DNA of 64,000 nucleotides. Source: Corynebacterium dentalis. Lineage in GTDB: Bacteria > Actinomycetota > Actinomycetes > Mycobacteriales > Mycobacteriaceae. Each line of letters begins with the position of its first letter. The first letter of the stretch is position 1. The DNA lies in assembly GCF_900232865.1 (NCBI RefSeq), contig NZ_OCTS01000001.1, forward strand, positions 186,001 through 250,000. The letters run 5' to 3'. The notes beneath the pieces are model-generated. The model saw only the letters and a list, made by a program, of their open reading frames with translations, was not told the origin of the DNA and did no database searches. The translations under genes were made by a program, and so were the position numbers. Of this stretch, positions 26,363-36,512 are shown piece after piece.

Positions 26363-29300
26363 GTGACCCGCACCCTTCTGGACTACCTCAAGCAGCATCC
26401 GTGGCTGTTCGCGTGCGTTACCATATTCAGCGCACTGGTTCCCATTGCTGCGGTGGCCTCGCCACTGTTTGCGGGTGCGGCGATCGATGGGAAGCAGGGT
26501 GCCATCGGTGGGCTGTTAATCGCAGCTACCGTCCGCTTCGCCGTTCACGGTTCGAGGCGTTTCCTCGCCGGCACGCTCTCAGTGCGTGTGCAGCACACGC
26601 TGCGCATGTCCGTGATGCGTCGGCTTCTACACATCGATGCCATCCAGGCAACGTCTCTGCGCACGGGTCATGTGGTGTCGCGGACGATCTCTGACCTCAA
26701 TCAGGTCCAGTCGATGCTTGCCACTCTGCCCATCATCGCCTCGGGGCTCTTCGAGGTGGTCTTGATCATCGGCATCGTATTGTGGATGTCCGTCCCTGTG
26801 GGGCTTCTGGTGCTGGCCCACGTGCCGCTCATGTTTGTGGTTGCCGCGCGTTCCCGCCGCAGGCTGTATCCCGCCACGTGGCGCGCTCAGCAACAGACAG
26901 CGGACATCGCCGCCCACATCGAGCAGTCCGTGGCGGGCGTCCGCGTGGTGAAGAACTTTGGCCAGCAGCAGCGCTTGTATGAGCGCTTTGCGGTGCTCGC
27001 GCGGGAGTTGTTTGGCTTGCGCATGGTGGTCAGCCGTATCACTGCTACGTTCCAACCGCTGCTGAATACGCTGCCCAACGTGATGCTGGTGGGAATTATC
27101 GTGGTAGGTGGTTGGATGGCCATGCGCGGGCATTTGTCGGTGGGCGAGTTCCTTGCCACCGCGACGTTTGTCACGATGCTCGCACGGTTGACTCGCATGA
27201 CTGCGGCGATGCTGGTGGAAGTCTTTGTGGCTCGCGCCTCGATGCGACGGATCGAGGATCTGTTGGCCATGGACGCTCGTCCCACTCCGTCCGGCACGTC
27301 ACACCGCGTGGTGGCTATCGAGGGCTGCCTTGACGGGCTTGATAGCAGCCTCCTTCAGGTTTCCGTTCCCGCAGGCCAGACCACGGTCATTAACGGTGAT
27401 CCGGCAACGGGAAAGACGTATCTCGCGCAAGCGCTAGCGGGCTTGAATTCGCAGGCCGCACGGGACTTCACGGCAGTCTTGTCCGACGGCACCCGCACCC
27501 CACTATTGGACGTCCCCGAGTCCGCTCGCCCGGTACTGGTGGTGGACGAGCCCTTCCTGTTTTCCAGCAGCATCCGAGACAACGTCGCGCTTGGCTTCGC
27601 CGCCTCCGACGAGCAGATTTGGGATGCTCTCGCCGTGGCGTGTGCGTTGGATTTCGTCGCCGAGCTCGGCGGACTGGACACGGTGGTTGGCGAGCGCGGG
27701 CTCACCTTGTCCGGCGGTCAGCGCCAGCGCATCGCTCTAGCGCGTGCGGTGTTGCGCCGGCCGTCGTTCCTCATTCTCGACGACGCCACCTCCGCCATCG
27801 ACACTGTCACCGAACGCCGCATCATGGCTGCCGTGGCGGAGTCTGGCCCGATGACTCTGGTGGTGATCACCCATCGTCAGGAAACTCTGGCCTCCCCCAG
27901 CTCTACTCCCGCGCACACTGTCCAGCTTTCCCCGGCAGCCGAGCACGAGCTCTGGCCCGCAGACCCTCCTGCTCCCCTCGAACCCGCCCAAGACATTCCG
28001 CCCGGCGCCACGGAGATCGATCCCCACGGCTCAGAACCCGCGGTAGCTGACTACACCGCGGCCTTCAGTCTGCGCTCGTTGATCGCGCTGATCCGCGTTC
28101 CGCTGATCGCGGTGGTGGCAACATTGCTGGTCACCGTCCTGGCAGACATCACCCTGCCCAGCTTCATTCGCTACGCACTCGATGCGGGTATCGCTCAGGG
28201 CAACGAATCCGTGGTCTATTCCACGGCCGCGGTCGCCCTACTGGTGGTGTTGCTCTGTTGGGCTGCCCTGGCCGCCAACACCGTGCTAACGATGCGCGCG
28301 GGCGAAAGCCTGCTGTATGCCCTGCGTTTGCGCTGCTACCGGCACCTCAATCGCATGGACATCAGTTGGTTCGAGAACAACTCTTCCGGCCACATAATGA
28401 CACGCCTGACCACGGACATCGATTCGCTGTCCCGATTCCTCTACAACGGCCTATCCCAGACCATCGTCAGCCTCACCGTGTTGCTCGGCGTGCTGGGCAT
28501 GTTGCTGTACACGGATATCACGCTCACGCTGATCACCGCCGCGTTTCTTCCCGTCATCGCGGTGGCTTCGTGGGTATTCAAGCGCACGGCTGCACGCTTG
28601 TACACGTTGTCCCGCACTCAGGTCAGCCAAGTCAACGCCACCTTCCAGGAATCTATTTACGGCCTGGTGACCAGCCAGGGCTACGGCTATGGATCCACGC
28701 TACAATCGCGTTTGGATGCCGAATCCGCTGGCTACCGTCGCCTACGCACACAGGCCCAAGCCGCGGTGAGCGTATTTTTCCCCGGCATCAACTGGCTCAC
28801 AGAACTTGCTCAGGCCAGCATCTTGGCGGCGGGCACGTCACTGATCGCCGAGGGCCGCACCACCGAGGGTGCGGTGGTGGCTTTCAGCCTTTACTTGTCG
28901 ATCTTCTTCGGCCCGGTTCAGCAGCTGTCACAGATCTTCGACAGCTTCCAGCAGGCCTCCGTGGGCCTGTCTCGCATTGGTGATTTCCTCCGCACCGAGC
29001 CCCGCGTGGTCAATTCTTCCTCGCCGCGGTCCGTTCCTGCCGGCAGTGCTCCACGTCTTTGTTTCGACGCCACGCGCTTCTGGTATTCCTCTACTTCCCC
29101 AAATATGCGTCCTGAGTTGGATATCGACACGACTTTCACGGGTACCACGGCGGTGGTCGGAGCCTCGGGCGCGGGAAAGTCCACGCTGGGCAAGCTGGTG
29201 TCCCGCTGGTACGACCCACAACAAGGTGCTGTGGTGGCGGAGTTCCGTGACACGGGGCAGTCGCATGTCTTGCCGGTGAAAGAGGCGGATATTCGGCAGT

Positions 29301-29809
29301 GGCGTCGAGAAATAGGAACGGTGCCGCAGGAACCCTACTTCTTCCCCACCACGGTGGCGCACAACATCGCCTTTGGGCGACCGGATGCCACCCGCGAGGA
29401 GATTGAACAAGCGGTCAAGGACATTGGTGGCCAAGAAATCCTCGCCAGCATCCCCGGGGGCTTCCTGGCGCCGCTGAACGAACGAGCGCACAACCTTTCG
29501 GCCGGACAGCGACAGATCGTGGCGTTGGCTCGCGCCCAACTGCTGGGGCCATCGATCATGGTGCTCGACGAAGCCACCTCGACCCTGCCTTCGGAGGTGG
29601 AGCGAGCGGTGGTCTCCGCGATTTCCAAGGCAGTGGCAGGACGAACGGCCATCATCATTGCCCACCGACTCTCCACGGCGGTGCACGCGGACCGCGTGGT
29701 GGTGATGGACGGCGGAAAAATCGTGGAATCCGGCACCCACGGCGAATTGCTGCGGCATAAAGGTGTCTATGCCGACCTTTGGGCTAGCCATATGGGACTC
29801 ATCACCTAA
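26363..29809 (+). CDS. Double ABC exporter (TMD-NBD-TMD-NBD in one chain)
   Basis: A 1148-aa fused ABC exporter, the layout known for M. tuberculosis Rv0194-type transporters. Half 1: membrane domain (about 1-290), NBD1 with Walker A GDPATGKT, signature LSGGQRQRIALARA and Walker B LILDDATSAID. Half 2: membrane domain (about 570-890), NBD2 with GASGAGKST, signature LSAGQRQIVALARA and VLDEATSTLP. NBD1 has Asp for the catalytic Glu and Asp at the Q-loop position (VVDEPFLF). NBD2 has LSAGQ instead of LSGGQ. So one of the two ATP sites is degenerate, as in heterodimeric exporters. Substrate unknown (drug or lipid export). The gene starts with GTG. Confidence 0.92.
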   Translation: MTRTLLDYLKQHPWLFACVTIFSALVPIAAVASPLFAGAAIDGKQGAIGGLLIAATVRFAVHGSRRFLAGTLSVRVQHTLRMSVMRRLLHIDAIQATSLRTGHVVSRTISDLNQVQSMLATLPIIASGLFEVVLIIGIVLWMSVPVGLLVLAHVPLMFVVAARSRRRLYPATWRAQQQTADIAAHIEQSVAGVRVVKNFGQQQRLYERFAVLARELFGLRMVVSRITATFQPLLNTLPNVMLVGIIVVGGWMAMRGHLSVGEFLATATFVTMLARLTRMTAAMLVEVFVARASMRRIEDLLAMDARPTPSGTSHRVVAIEGCLDGLDSSLLQVSVPAGQTTVINGDPATGKTYLAQALAGLNSQAARDFTAVLSDGTRTPLLDVPESARPVLVVDEPFLFSSSIRDNVALGFAASDEQIWDALAVACALDFVAELGGLDTVVGERGLTLSGGQRQRIALARAVLRRPSFLILDDATSAIDTVTERRIMAAVAESGPMTLVVITHRQETLASPSSTPAHTVQLSPAAEHELWPADPPAPLEPAQDIPPGATEIDPHGSEPAVADYTAAFSLRSLIALIRVPLIAVVATLLVTVLADITLPSFIRYALDAGIAQGNESVVYSTAAVALLVVLLCWAALAANTVLTMRAGESLLYALRLRCYRHLNRMDISWFENNSSGHIMTRLTTDIDSLSRFLYNGLSQTIVSLTVLLGVLGMLLYTDITLTLITAAFLPVIAVASWVFKRTAARLYTLSRTQVSQVNATFQESIYGLVTSQGYGYGSTLQSRLDAESAGYRRLRTQAQAAVSVFFPGINWLTELAQASILAAGTSLIAEGRTTEGAVVAFSLYLSIFFGPVQQLSQIFDSFQQASVGLSRIGDFLRTEPRVVNSSSPRSVPAGSAPRLCFDATRFWYSSTSPNMRPELDIDTTFTGTTAVVGASGAGKSTLGKLVSRWYDPQQGAVVAEFRDTGQSHVLPVKEADIRQWRREIGTVPQEPYFFPTTVAHNIAFGRPDATREEIEQAVKDIGGQEILASIPGGFLAPLNERAHNLSAGQRQIVALARAQLLGPSIMVLDEATSTLPSEVERAVVSAISKAVAGRTAIIIAHRLSTAVHADRVVVMDGGKIVESGTHGELLRHKGVYADLWASHMGLIT

Positions 29810-29967
29810 GTCTTAACGCAGGTGACTTGTTCTGAGAGCAAAAGTCGCCATTCATCTGCACATATATACATAAATTCCTCGCCCCCTGCCCCGCGGCGGA
29901 GTCTCTGATTTGTAGTAGGGTGGGGCGACGAGACTGAAGTCATTAAGAAAAGAGGCGAGGACCTGCC
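29810..29967 (+). promoter_or_regulatory. odhA upstream region and promoter
   Basis: A 158-bp spacer with an AT-rich tract near 29860 (ACATATATACATAAAT). A possible -10 TAGGGT lies at 29916-29921 (TGTAG before it). The ribosome-binding site GAGGA is 6 nt before GTG 29968. No clear operator is seen. Confidence 0.4.
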
Positions 29968-32900
29968 GTGAGCAGCGCGAATTTTGGTCAGAATGCATGG
30001 CTGGTGGATCAGATGTACCAGCAGTACAGCAAAGACCCACAATCAGTGGATCCAGAATGGCGCGACTTCTTCAAGAAGAATCCTCAGGGGAACGCAGAGG
30101 TCAGTTCTGCCGAAACCCCCAAGGAATCTGCCGGAAGCCGGGTGTCCTCTGAGGATGCAGTACAGCAACAAACAGTTGCCCAGGCTGCCTCTGAGGTCAT
30201 TCCAGATTCAAAGAAGCAGCAACCCGAGCACACCAAGCGCTCGGTCATTCCAGAACGCAAGGCACCACCTGCACCTAAGGACGTGGTGGATGCTCCGGAG
30301 GCTGGTAAGTCTGTCATCCGTGGTGCTGCCAAGGCCGTGGTGAAGAATATGGATCTGTCTTTGGAGATCCCTACCGCGACCTCCGTGCGTGACATGCCAG
30401 CCAAGCTGATGTTCGAAAACCGCACGATGATCAACAACACCCTGCGTGCACGCGGCGGCGGAAAGATCAGCTTCACGCACATCATCGGCTACGCGCTCAT
30501 CCGTGCGGTCATGGCTCACCCGGACATGAACAACTCCTACGAAGTCGTGGATGGCAAGCCCACCCTCGTGACCCCGGAGCACATTAACCTGGGACTTGCC
30601 ATCGACATGGTGGGCAAGAACGGCACCCGCTCCCTCGTGGTGGCAGCCATCAAGGAATCCGAGACCCTGAGCTTCTCCCAATTCGTGGAGAAGTACGAGG
30701 ACATCGTGGACCGTGCTCGCCACGGCAAGCTGACGATGGACGACTTCTCCGGAGTCACCATCTCGCTGACGAACCCAGGTGGCATCGGTACCCGTCACTC
30801 CGTACCTCGCCTAACCAAGGGCCAGGGCGCTATCATCGGCGTGGGCTCCATGGATTACCCAGCCGAATTCGCCGGTGCATCCGAGGATCGCCTCGGCGAA
30901 ATGGGTGTAGGCAAGCTGGTGACCATCACCTCTACCTACGATCACCGCATCATTCAGGGTGCTGAATCCGGCGAATTCCTGCGTACCATGAGCCGCCTGC
31001 TCATCAACGATGAGTTCTGGGATGACATCTTCAAGTCCATGAAGGTGCCTTACGCTCCTGTGCGCTGGAGCCAGGACCTGCCAAACGCCGGCGTGGACAA
31101 GTCCACCCGCGTGATGGAGCTGATCGAGTCTTACCGCTCCCGTGGTCACCTGATTGCAGATATCGATCCCCTGCACTGGACCCAGCCGGGTCTGCCTGTG
31201 CCGGATCACTCAGACCTGTTCATCGAGAACCACGGTCTGACTCTGTGGGATTACGACCGCACGTTCAACGTGGGCGGATTCCTTGGTCGCGAGACCATGA
31301 CCTTGCGCGAGGTGCTCGCAGCACTGCGCAAGGCTTACACCCTCAAAGTCGGCTACGAGTACACGCACATCCTGGATGCCGAGGAGCGCTCTTGGTTGCG
31401 CGAGCGCATCGAGGCTGGTCAGCCTCGCTACTCCCAGGCCGAGCAGAAGTACATCCTGCAGAAGCTCAACTCTGCCGAGGCGTTTGAGAACTTCCTGCAG
31501 ACCAAGTACGTGGGCCAGAAGCGCTTCTCCCTCGAGGGCGCTGAAACCCTGATCCCGATGATGGATGCCGCCATCGACCGCGCCGCTGGTGCGGACTTGG
31601 ATGAAGTTGTGATCGGCATGCCACACCGTGGCCGCCTCAACGTCCTGGCCAACATCGTCGGCAAGCCATACTCCAAGATCTTCACCGAGTTCGAGGGCAA
31701 CATCGACCCAGCGTCGGCTGGCGGTTCCGGCGACGTGAAGTACCACTTGGGCTCCCGTGGCCACTACCACCAGATGTTCGGCGAGGGAGACATCGAGGTC
31801 TACCTGGCAGCCAACCCATCCCACCTCGAGGCTGTCGACCCAGTCATGGAGGGCATCGCCCGCGCCCGTCAAGATCAAATTGATCGAGACGACGAGCGCA
31901 CCGTGCTGCCTATCATGCTGCACGGCGATGCCTCCTTCACTGGCTTGGGCATCGTGCAGGAAACCCTGAACCTGGCCAAGCTGGACGCTTACGAAGTGGG
32001 CGGCACCGTGCACATCGTGGTGAACAACCAGATCGGCTTCACCACCACCCCAGATGCTGGCCGCTCCACCCACTACGCCACCGACCTGGCCAAGGGCTTT
32101 GATTCCCCTGTCTTCCACGTCAACGGCGACGATGCCGAAGCCGTAGTCTGGGTTGCTCAGCTGGCTGTGGACTATCGCAACCGCTACGGCAAAGATGTGT
32201 TCATCGACCTTGTGGCCTACCGTCGTCGCGGCCACAACGAGGCCGACGACCCATCGATGACCCAGCCGCTGATGTACAAGATCATCTCCGAACTGCCGAC
32301 CTCCCGCGCGCAGTACACGGAAACCCTCATCGGTCGCGGCGATCTGTCCGAAGAAGATGCCGAGCGCGTCCAGCGAGACTTCCACGAGCAGCTGGAGACA
32401 GTGTTCAACGACGTTCGCCAGGCGGAAAAGGGTGCAAAGCCCAAGGAACAAACCGGCATCACCGGCTCGCAGGAACTCCCGCACGGCTTGGACACGTCCA
32501 TCTCCAAGGACCTGATCGCCGAGATCGGTGACAAGTTCTACAACACGCCTGATTACCTCAAGATCCACCCTCGCGTGGCTCCGGTAATTAAGAAGCGTAA
32601 GGAGATGTCCGAAAAGGGCAATATCGACTGGGCTTTCGGCGAACTCATCGCCTTTGGTTCGCTCGTAGAGCGTGGCAGGTTGGTCCGCCTGATCGGTGAG
32701 GATACGCTGCGCGGAACCTTCACCCAGCGCCACGCCGTGCTGTTCGACCACGAAGATCTGGATAGCTACAACCCACTGCAGACCCTGGCCGAAGAGGCCG
32801 GCAACGGCGGATCCTTCCGGGCCTACAACTCCGCACTCAGCGAGTTCGCTGCCGTGGGATTCGAATACGGCTACACCGTGGGTAACCCGGATGCCGTGGT

Positions 32901-33663
32901 GGCATGGGAAGCTCAGTTCGGCGACTTCATCAACGGTGCCCAGACCATCGTCGATGAGTACATCTCCTCCGGCGAGGCCAAGTGGGGACAGAAGTCCTCC
33001 CTGATCCTGCTGCTACCACACGGTTACGAGGGACAGGGACCAGACCACTCCTCTGCTCGCATCGAGCGCTTCCTGCAGATGTCCGCCGAGGGTTCGTGGA
33101 CGGTGGCTCAGCCCACCACCCCCGCGAACTACTTCCACCTGTTGCGCCGTCACGCGCTGGGTGGCCTGAAGCGCCCACTTATCGTCTTCACCCCGAAGTC
33201 CATGCTGCGCAACAAAGCCGCGGTGTCTTCCATCGAGGACTTCACCGAGGTCAAGAAGTTCCAGTCGGTGATCGATGATCCAAACCAGAACGGCGTCAAT
33301 AAGGACATCAAGACCGTCCTAATGTGCTCCGGCAAGGTCTACTACGACCTCGAGAAGAAGCGCGAGGCCGATGGCCGCGACGATGTCGCCATCGTCCGCG
33401 TGGAGATGCTGCACCCTGTTCCTTACAACCGGATCCGCGACGCGCTGGGCAACTACCCGAACGCCACGGAAATCCGCTGGGTACAGGATGAGCCAGCAAA
33501 CCAGGGCGCATGGCCATTCCTGGCTCTGCAGTTGCCTGAGTACCTGCCTGGCATTCAGCTCAAGCGCGTATCCCGTCGCGCTCAGTCTTCCACTGCAACT
33601 GGTGTGGCCAAGGTCCACCAGATGGAGCAGAAGGCGCTGATGGAAGAGGCCTTCGAGGACTAA
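29968..33663 (+). CDS. odhA: 2-oxoglutarate dehydrogenase E1 with fused E2 acyltransferase domain (OdhA/Kgd)
   Basis: Key TCA-cycle enzyme, oxidatively decarboxylating 2-oxoglutarate in a complex with the pyruvate dehydrogenase E2 and Lpd. The 1231-aa protein has an N-terminal [16 protein letters not shown] helix (1-35), a Pro/Ala/Lys-rich linker to about 115, and an E2-type catalytic domain with TYDHRIIQG near 325. The ThDP-dependent E1 follows, with [21 protein letters not shown] near 651 and VNNQIGFTT. There is no lipoyl domain, as known for corynebacterial OdhA. In that genus the FHA protein OdhI inhibits it. A strong terminator follows. GTG start with GAGGA 6 nt upstream. Confidence 0.97.
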   Translation: MSSANFGQNAWLVDQMYQQYSKDPQSVDPEWRDFFKKNPQGNAEVSSAETPKESAGSRVSSEDAVQQQTVAQAASEVIPDSKKQQPEHTKRSVIPERKAPPAPKDVVDAPEAGKSVIRGAAKAVVKNMDLSLEIPTATSVRDMPAKLMFENRTMINNTLRARGGGKISFTHIIGYALIRAVMAHPDMNNSYEVVDGKPTLVTPEHINLGLAIDMVGKNGTRSLVVAAIKESETLSFSQFVEKYEDIVDRARHGKLTMDDFSGVTISLTNPGGIGTRHSVPRLTKGQGAIIGVGSMDYPAEFAGASEDRLGEMGVGKLVTITSTYDHRIIQGAESGEFLRTMSRLLINDEFWDDIFKSMKVPYAPVRWSQDLPNAGVDKSTRVMELIESYRSRGHLIADIDPLHWTQPGLPVPDHSDLFIENHGLTLWDYDRTFNVGGFLGRETMTLREVLAALRKAYTLKVGYEYTHILDAEERSWLRERIEAGQPRYSQAEQKYILQKLNSAEAFENFLQTKYVGQKRFSLEGAETLIPMMDAAIDRAAGADLDEVVIGMPHRGRLNVLANIVGKPYSKIFTEFEGNIDPASAGGSGDVKYHLGSRGHYHQMFGEGDIEVYLAANPSHLEAVDPVMEGIARARQDQIDRDDERTVLPIMLHGDASFTGLGIVQETLNLAKLDAYEVGGTVHIVVNNQIGFTTTPDAGRSTHYATDLAKGFDSPVFHVNGDDAEAVVWVAQLAVDYRNRYGKDVFIDLVAYRRRGHNEADDPSMTQPLMYKIISELPTSRAQYTETLIGRGDLSEEDAERVQRDFHEQLETVFNDVRQAEKGAKPKEQTGITGSQELPHGLDTSISKDLIAEIGDKFYNTPDYLKIHPRVAPVIKKRKEMSEKGNIDWAFGELIAFGSLVERGRLVRLIGEDTLRGTFTQRHAVLFDHEDLDSYNPLQTLAEEAGNGGSFRAYNSALSEFAAVGFEYGYTVGNPDAVVAWEAQFGDFINGAQTIVDEYISSGEAKWGQKSSLILLLPHGYEGQGPDHSSARIERFLQMSAEGSWTVAQPTTPANYFHLLRRHALGGLKRPLIVFTPKSMLRNKAAVSSIEDFTEVKKFQSVIDDPNQNGVNKDIKTVLMCSGKVYYDLEKKREADGRDDVAIVRVEMLHPVPYNRIRDALGNYPNATEIRWVQDEPANQGAWPFLALQLPEYLPGIQLKRVSRRAQSSTATGVAKVHQMEQKALMEEAFED

Positions 33664-33678
33664 TACCCCGCCCCCTCA

Positions 33679-33711
33679 CCCGCTTGCTGGTTCTCCAGCA
33701 AGCGGGTTTTT
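33679..33711 (+). terminator. Strong intrinsic terminator of odhA
   Basis: CCCGCTTGCTGG-TTCT-CCAGCAAGCGGG is a perfect 12-bp stem with a 4-nt loop, followed by TTTTT. It starts 16 bp after the odhA stop codon. Confidence 0.95.
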
Positions 33712-33728
33712 CCTTTGCCTTTAGGAAG

Positions 33729-34322
33729 CTAGCCCTTGTCCGCAAACGCTTCCTCAGATGTGCCGCCCGCCACGTTGTTCAGGGCTTGAGTGTCCTCGCG
33801 ATCAATATCCACCGCGCGATACACCGCAACGATATTCTGCGGCAGAGTCTCGTCTTCACACACTTCGGCGATACCTGGATTGGACAGCGTCACACCGCCT
33901 GGCATCGTGCCCAACAGCGTGGAATGGACGGCGTCGCGCCAGGTCACTGGATCCGGATCCTCCTCGGCGGCGTACTCGGAGCGGAGACGATCGGCCGCAT
34001 TGGCGTCGGCAAGATCTAACAACTCACCCACACACCCGAAGGTCACATCCACCTGCCCGTTACGGACGTCCTCGATGCGCTTGGCATCAGTGACCGCCAT
34101 GGAACGAACCGGATGGTCTGTGCCTTCCAACTTCTCCACGTAGGTGGCGCGGATGCCCGGCAACAGTGACGGCTCGATGGTGTCCGAATCAGGCACTCCG
34201 AGGATTAGACCGGCTTTGGGATCAGGCGCGGTGTCGTCGGCCATCTGCATGCCACACCCCGCGAGTCCAAGAACGCTGACCGCAACGACGGCGCTGCACA
34301 CGTAAAGCCTAGAACCACGCAT
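33729..34322 (-). CDS. Putative lipoprotein of unknown function
   Basis: A 197-aa lipoprotein: signal MRGSRLYVCSAVVAVSVLG with lipobox LAGC, then a soluble domain. The sequence (IRNGQVDVTFGC-type segment, VTWRDAVHS) faintly resembles periplasmic substrate-binding proteins of the osmoprotectant type, but it is too short and the match too weak to name one. Start ATG 34322 is preferred to 34337 because it gives a normal lipoprotein signal. It overlaps the end of the small membrane-protein gene upstream by 14 nt, so the two are probably co-translated. Confidence 0.75.
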   Translation of the reverse strand: MRGSRLYVCSAVVAVSVLGLAGCGMQMADDTAPDPKAGLILGVPDSDTIEPSLLPGIRATYVEKLEGTDHPVRSMAVTDAKRIEDVRNGQVDVTFGCVGELLDLADANAADRLRSEYAAEEDPDPVTWRDAVHSTLLGTMPGGVTLSNPGIAEVCEDETLPQNIVAVYRAVDIDREDTQALNNVAGGTSEEAFADKG

Positions 34323-34533
34323 AGAAATACACCGCAATTAGAGCGATCACCGGCACCACCAACCACACGCGAGAACTACGGCCCTGCCGCTCCCCCACAG
34401 CGGCAATCATCACGGCAACAAAGGACACGGCCGCAGACACCGCATGAGCGATCCACATGGAATGGCCAAGCACTGCCAGCACGCACGCAAAACCGACTAA
34501 TCCACCGGTGATTAATCTACTGAGAATCCTCAT
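34309..34533 (-). CDS. Small membrane protein
   Basis: A 74-aa protein with three hydrophobic segments (about 5-25, 30-45 and 55-73) and a short polar loop ERQGRSSR. ATG 34533 has GGAGGT 9 nt upstream, which favours it over the ATG at 34569. Overlap with the downstream lipoprotein gene suggests a two-gene unit divergent from the MgtE-like gene. The function is unknown. Confidence 0.65.
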   Translation of the reverse strand: MRILSRLITGGLVGFACVLAVLGHSMWIAHAVSAAVSFVAVMIAAVGERQGRSSRVWLVVPVIALIAVYFYAWF

Positions 34534-34601
34534 CGCGCACCGACCTCCATGCGTAACAACCTCCATCAAACCTAAGACACAACAACATTACCCGCGTGCA
34601 G

Positions 34602-34607
34602 TAGTCT
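34602..34607 (+). promoter_or_regulatory. -10 box of the MgtE-like gene (leaderless)
   Basis: TAGTCT ends 8 nt before ATG 34616, with no ribosome-binding site between. Confidence 0.45.
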
Positions 34608-34615
34608 CGAGCGTT

Positions 34616-35902
34616 ATGACTGGTATGCGTGTGTTTGCCGGCCGGCTTGCCGGCATGGTGGTGTTAGGACCCGATGGCGATTCCGTCGGACGCGTGCGTG
34701 ACGTGGTCGTTTCCATCTACGAAGACAAGGCCACTGCCTTGGGGGTTGTCGTAGAGCTGGCCACGAAGAGGAAGATTTTCCTTCCCATGCTGCGCATCGC
34801 GGCCATCACGGAAAACGAGCTGACCACAGTCAGCAGTACGGTCAATCTCCGCCCTTTCAAACCCCGTTCCGGCGAAGTCTCCCTCATGGATGACCTCATT
34901 GGCGCCAAGGTGCACACTGACGATCCAGAGCACCCTGAGCTGCACGGCAAGGCCGTGGAAATCGTGGACGTCGAGATGGAGCGCAACCGCACCAGAGATT
35001 GGCGTATTCGCCGCGTTGCGGTGGCGCAGCGTTCCCGTTTGGGTCGACGCACACGCGTGACCATTATTCCTTTGGATCGTATCCAGGGTCTGCACGCCTC
35101 GGGTACAGGCACGGTCAACCCGGATGCGGAGCTGATCGCCTCGTTCAACGAGATGCGCAACGCAGACGTGGCGAGCACTCTGCACGACCTCCCCGAAGAT
35201 CGCCGCGTGAAGATCGCCCAAGAGCTCGACGATGAGCGCCTGGCGGACGTGCTGGCCGAGATGCCAGACGATTACCAGGCGGACATCCTCAGCCAGCTGA
35301 ATATCGAGCGCGCCGCCGACGTGCTGGAAGAAATGGATCCGGATGACGCGGCAGACGTCCTGGCCGAGCTGGGTGAGGATAAGTCGGACGTGCTGCTGGA
35401 GCTGATGAATCCCGAGGATTCCGAACCGGTGCGCCGTCTGATGACGTTCTCGCCGGACACGGTAGGTGCTTTGATGACCCCGGAGCCCATCATCTTGATG
35501 CCGCAAGCCACTGTGGCAGAGGCGCTGGCGCACGCTCGCAACCCTGAGCTACCTACTTCTCTGTCCTCGATGATTTTCGTCGCGCGTCCTCCGCAGGCCA
35601 CGCCCACCGGCAAATACCTCGGCTGTGTCCACCTGCAGAAGCTGCTGCGCGAACCCCCATCTACGCAGATCGGCGGCATCCTGGACCTCGAGCTTCCCGC
35701 CCTCTACGCCGAGGACAACCAGGAGACAGCGGCCCGTTACTTCGCCACGTACAACCTGGTGTGCGGCCCCGTGCTGGATCAGGACAACCACCTACTGGGT
35801 GCCGTGGCCGTGGACGACCTGCTGGATCACTTGCTGCCTGAGGACTGGCGCCAGCAAGATTGGCGCGTGGACACCACCGACCAGATGCGAAAGGAGGCCT
35901 AG
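34616..35902 (+). CDS. MgtE N-domain/CBS protein without membrane domain
   Basis: A 428-aa soluble protein. The N-terminal PRC-barrel-like region includes MRVFAGRLAGMVVLGPDGDS. The MgtE-type superhelical N domain follows, with repeated acidic motifs (LPEDRRVKIAQELDDERLAD, MPDDYQADIL, MDPDDAADVLAEL), and then paired CBS domains starting at MTPEPIILMPQATVAEAL. In true MgtE magnesium channels a five-helix membrane domain follows, and it is missing here. It sits 6 bp before a DUF1003 membrane protein gene, as recalled for mycobacterial Rv1232c-Rv1231c, so the DUF1003 protein may be its membrane partner. A role in Mg2+ sensing is inferred. The start is supported by a leaderless -10 box. Confidence 0.85.
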   Translation: MTGMRVFAGRLAGMVVLGPDGDSVGRVRDVVVSIYEDKATALGVVVELATKRKIFLPMLRIAAITENELTTVSSTVNLRPFKPRSGEVSLMDDLIGAKVHTDDPEHPELHGKAVEIVDVEMERNRTRDWRIRRVAVAQRSRLGRRTRVTIIPLDRIQGLHASGTGTVNPDAELIASFNEMRNADVASTLHDLPEDRRVKIAQELDDERLADVLAEMPDDYQADILSQLNIERAADVLEEMDPDDAADVLAELGEDKSDVLLELMNPEDSEPVRRLMTFSPDTVGALMTPEPIILMPQATVAEALAHARNPELPTSLSSMIFVARPPQATPTGKYLGCVHLQKLLREPPSTQIGGILDLELPALYAEDNQETAARYFATYNLVCGPVLDQDNHLLGAVAVDDLLDHLLPEDWRQQDWRVDTTDQMRKEA

Positions 35903-35908
35903 TCCCCT

Positions 35909-36457
35909 ATGGCCAACAACTACAAGAAGGCCGATCTGGACACACCGGTTCAGTCTGTACGGCGCAAGAAGTTCAGCCTCAATGGCGACAGCGTGGGACG
36001 TTCTGCGGAAAAAGTAGCCCGCTTCCTCGGCACCGGCCAGTATCTGGCGTGGCAGTCCATCTTCGTGATCGTGTGGGTGCTACTCAACGCAGGAATGTTC
36101 GCGTTTGCTTGGGATCCGTACCCGTTCATCCTGTTGAACTTGGCATTTTCCACCCAGGCTGCTTACGCCGCACCGCTGATCCTGCTAGCCCAGAACCGCC
36201 AGGATGACCGCGACCGCGTCTCCCTGGACGAGGACCGCCGACGCGCCGCAGAGACAAAGGCCGATACAGAATTCCTCGCCCGCGAGCTCGCCGGCGTGCG
36301 CATCTCCGTGGGTGAGACAGTGACCCGCGACTACCTTCGTCGAGAATTGGAAGAACTCACGGTCCTGATGCACCGTATCGAGGACAAGCTCGAGGACACG
36401 CGCCACGATGAAACCTCGCTGCAGGATCCACCGCAGGCCGACGACCGGCAACGATAA
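35909..36457 (+). CDS. DUF1003 membrane protein
   Basis: A 182-aa protein of the DUF1003 family. A basic N-terminus is followed by a conserved membrane pair (GTGQYLAWQSIFVIVWVLLN and the WDPYPFILLNLAFSTQAAYA region), then QNRQDDRDR and a hydrophilic, probably coiled-coil C-terminus. AAGGAGG overlaps the end of the upstream MgtE-like gene 11 nt before the ATG, so the two are co-transcribed. The function is unknown. Confidence 0.88.
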   Translation: MANNYKKADLDTPVQSVRRKKFSLNGDSVGRSAEKVARFLGTGQYLAWQSIFVIVWVLLNAGMFAFAWDPYPFILLNLAFSTQAAYAAPLILLAQNRQDDRDRVSLDEDRRRAAETKADTEFLARELAGVRISVGETVTRDYLRRELEELTVLMHRIEDKLEDTRHDETSLQDPPQADDRQR

Positions 36458-36497
36458 GGAGTGCCACGGGGGTTTAAGCACTCTCTGGGGGCTGCGT

Positions 36498-36503
36498 TAG
36501 GAT
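36498..36503 (+). promoter_or_regulatory. -10 box of mrp
   Basis: TAGGAT ends 9 nt before ATG 36513. No Shine-Dalgarno is seen, so a leaderless or near-leaderless mRNA is likely. Confidence 0.4.
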
Positions 36504-36512
36504 GGTTTCATC

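Noticed and set aside
29878..29930. CTCGCCCC/GGGGCGA inverted repeat upstream of odhA
   Set aside because: Imperfect and widely spaced in a GC-rich stretch; not enough to claim an operator or riboswitch.
31210..32751. 513-codon minus-strand frame inside odhA
   Set aside because: Antisense of the clear 2-oxoglutarate dehydrogenase reading frame; arises from high-GC codon structure.
29968..33663. E2-E1 fusion of 2-oxoglutarate dehydrogenase as a novelty
   Set aside because: This architecture is the known one in corynebacteria and mycobacteria.
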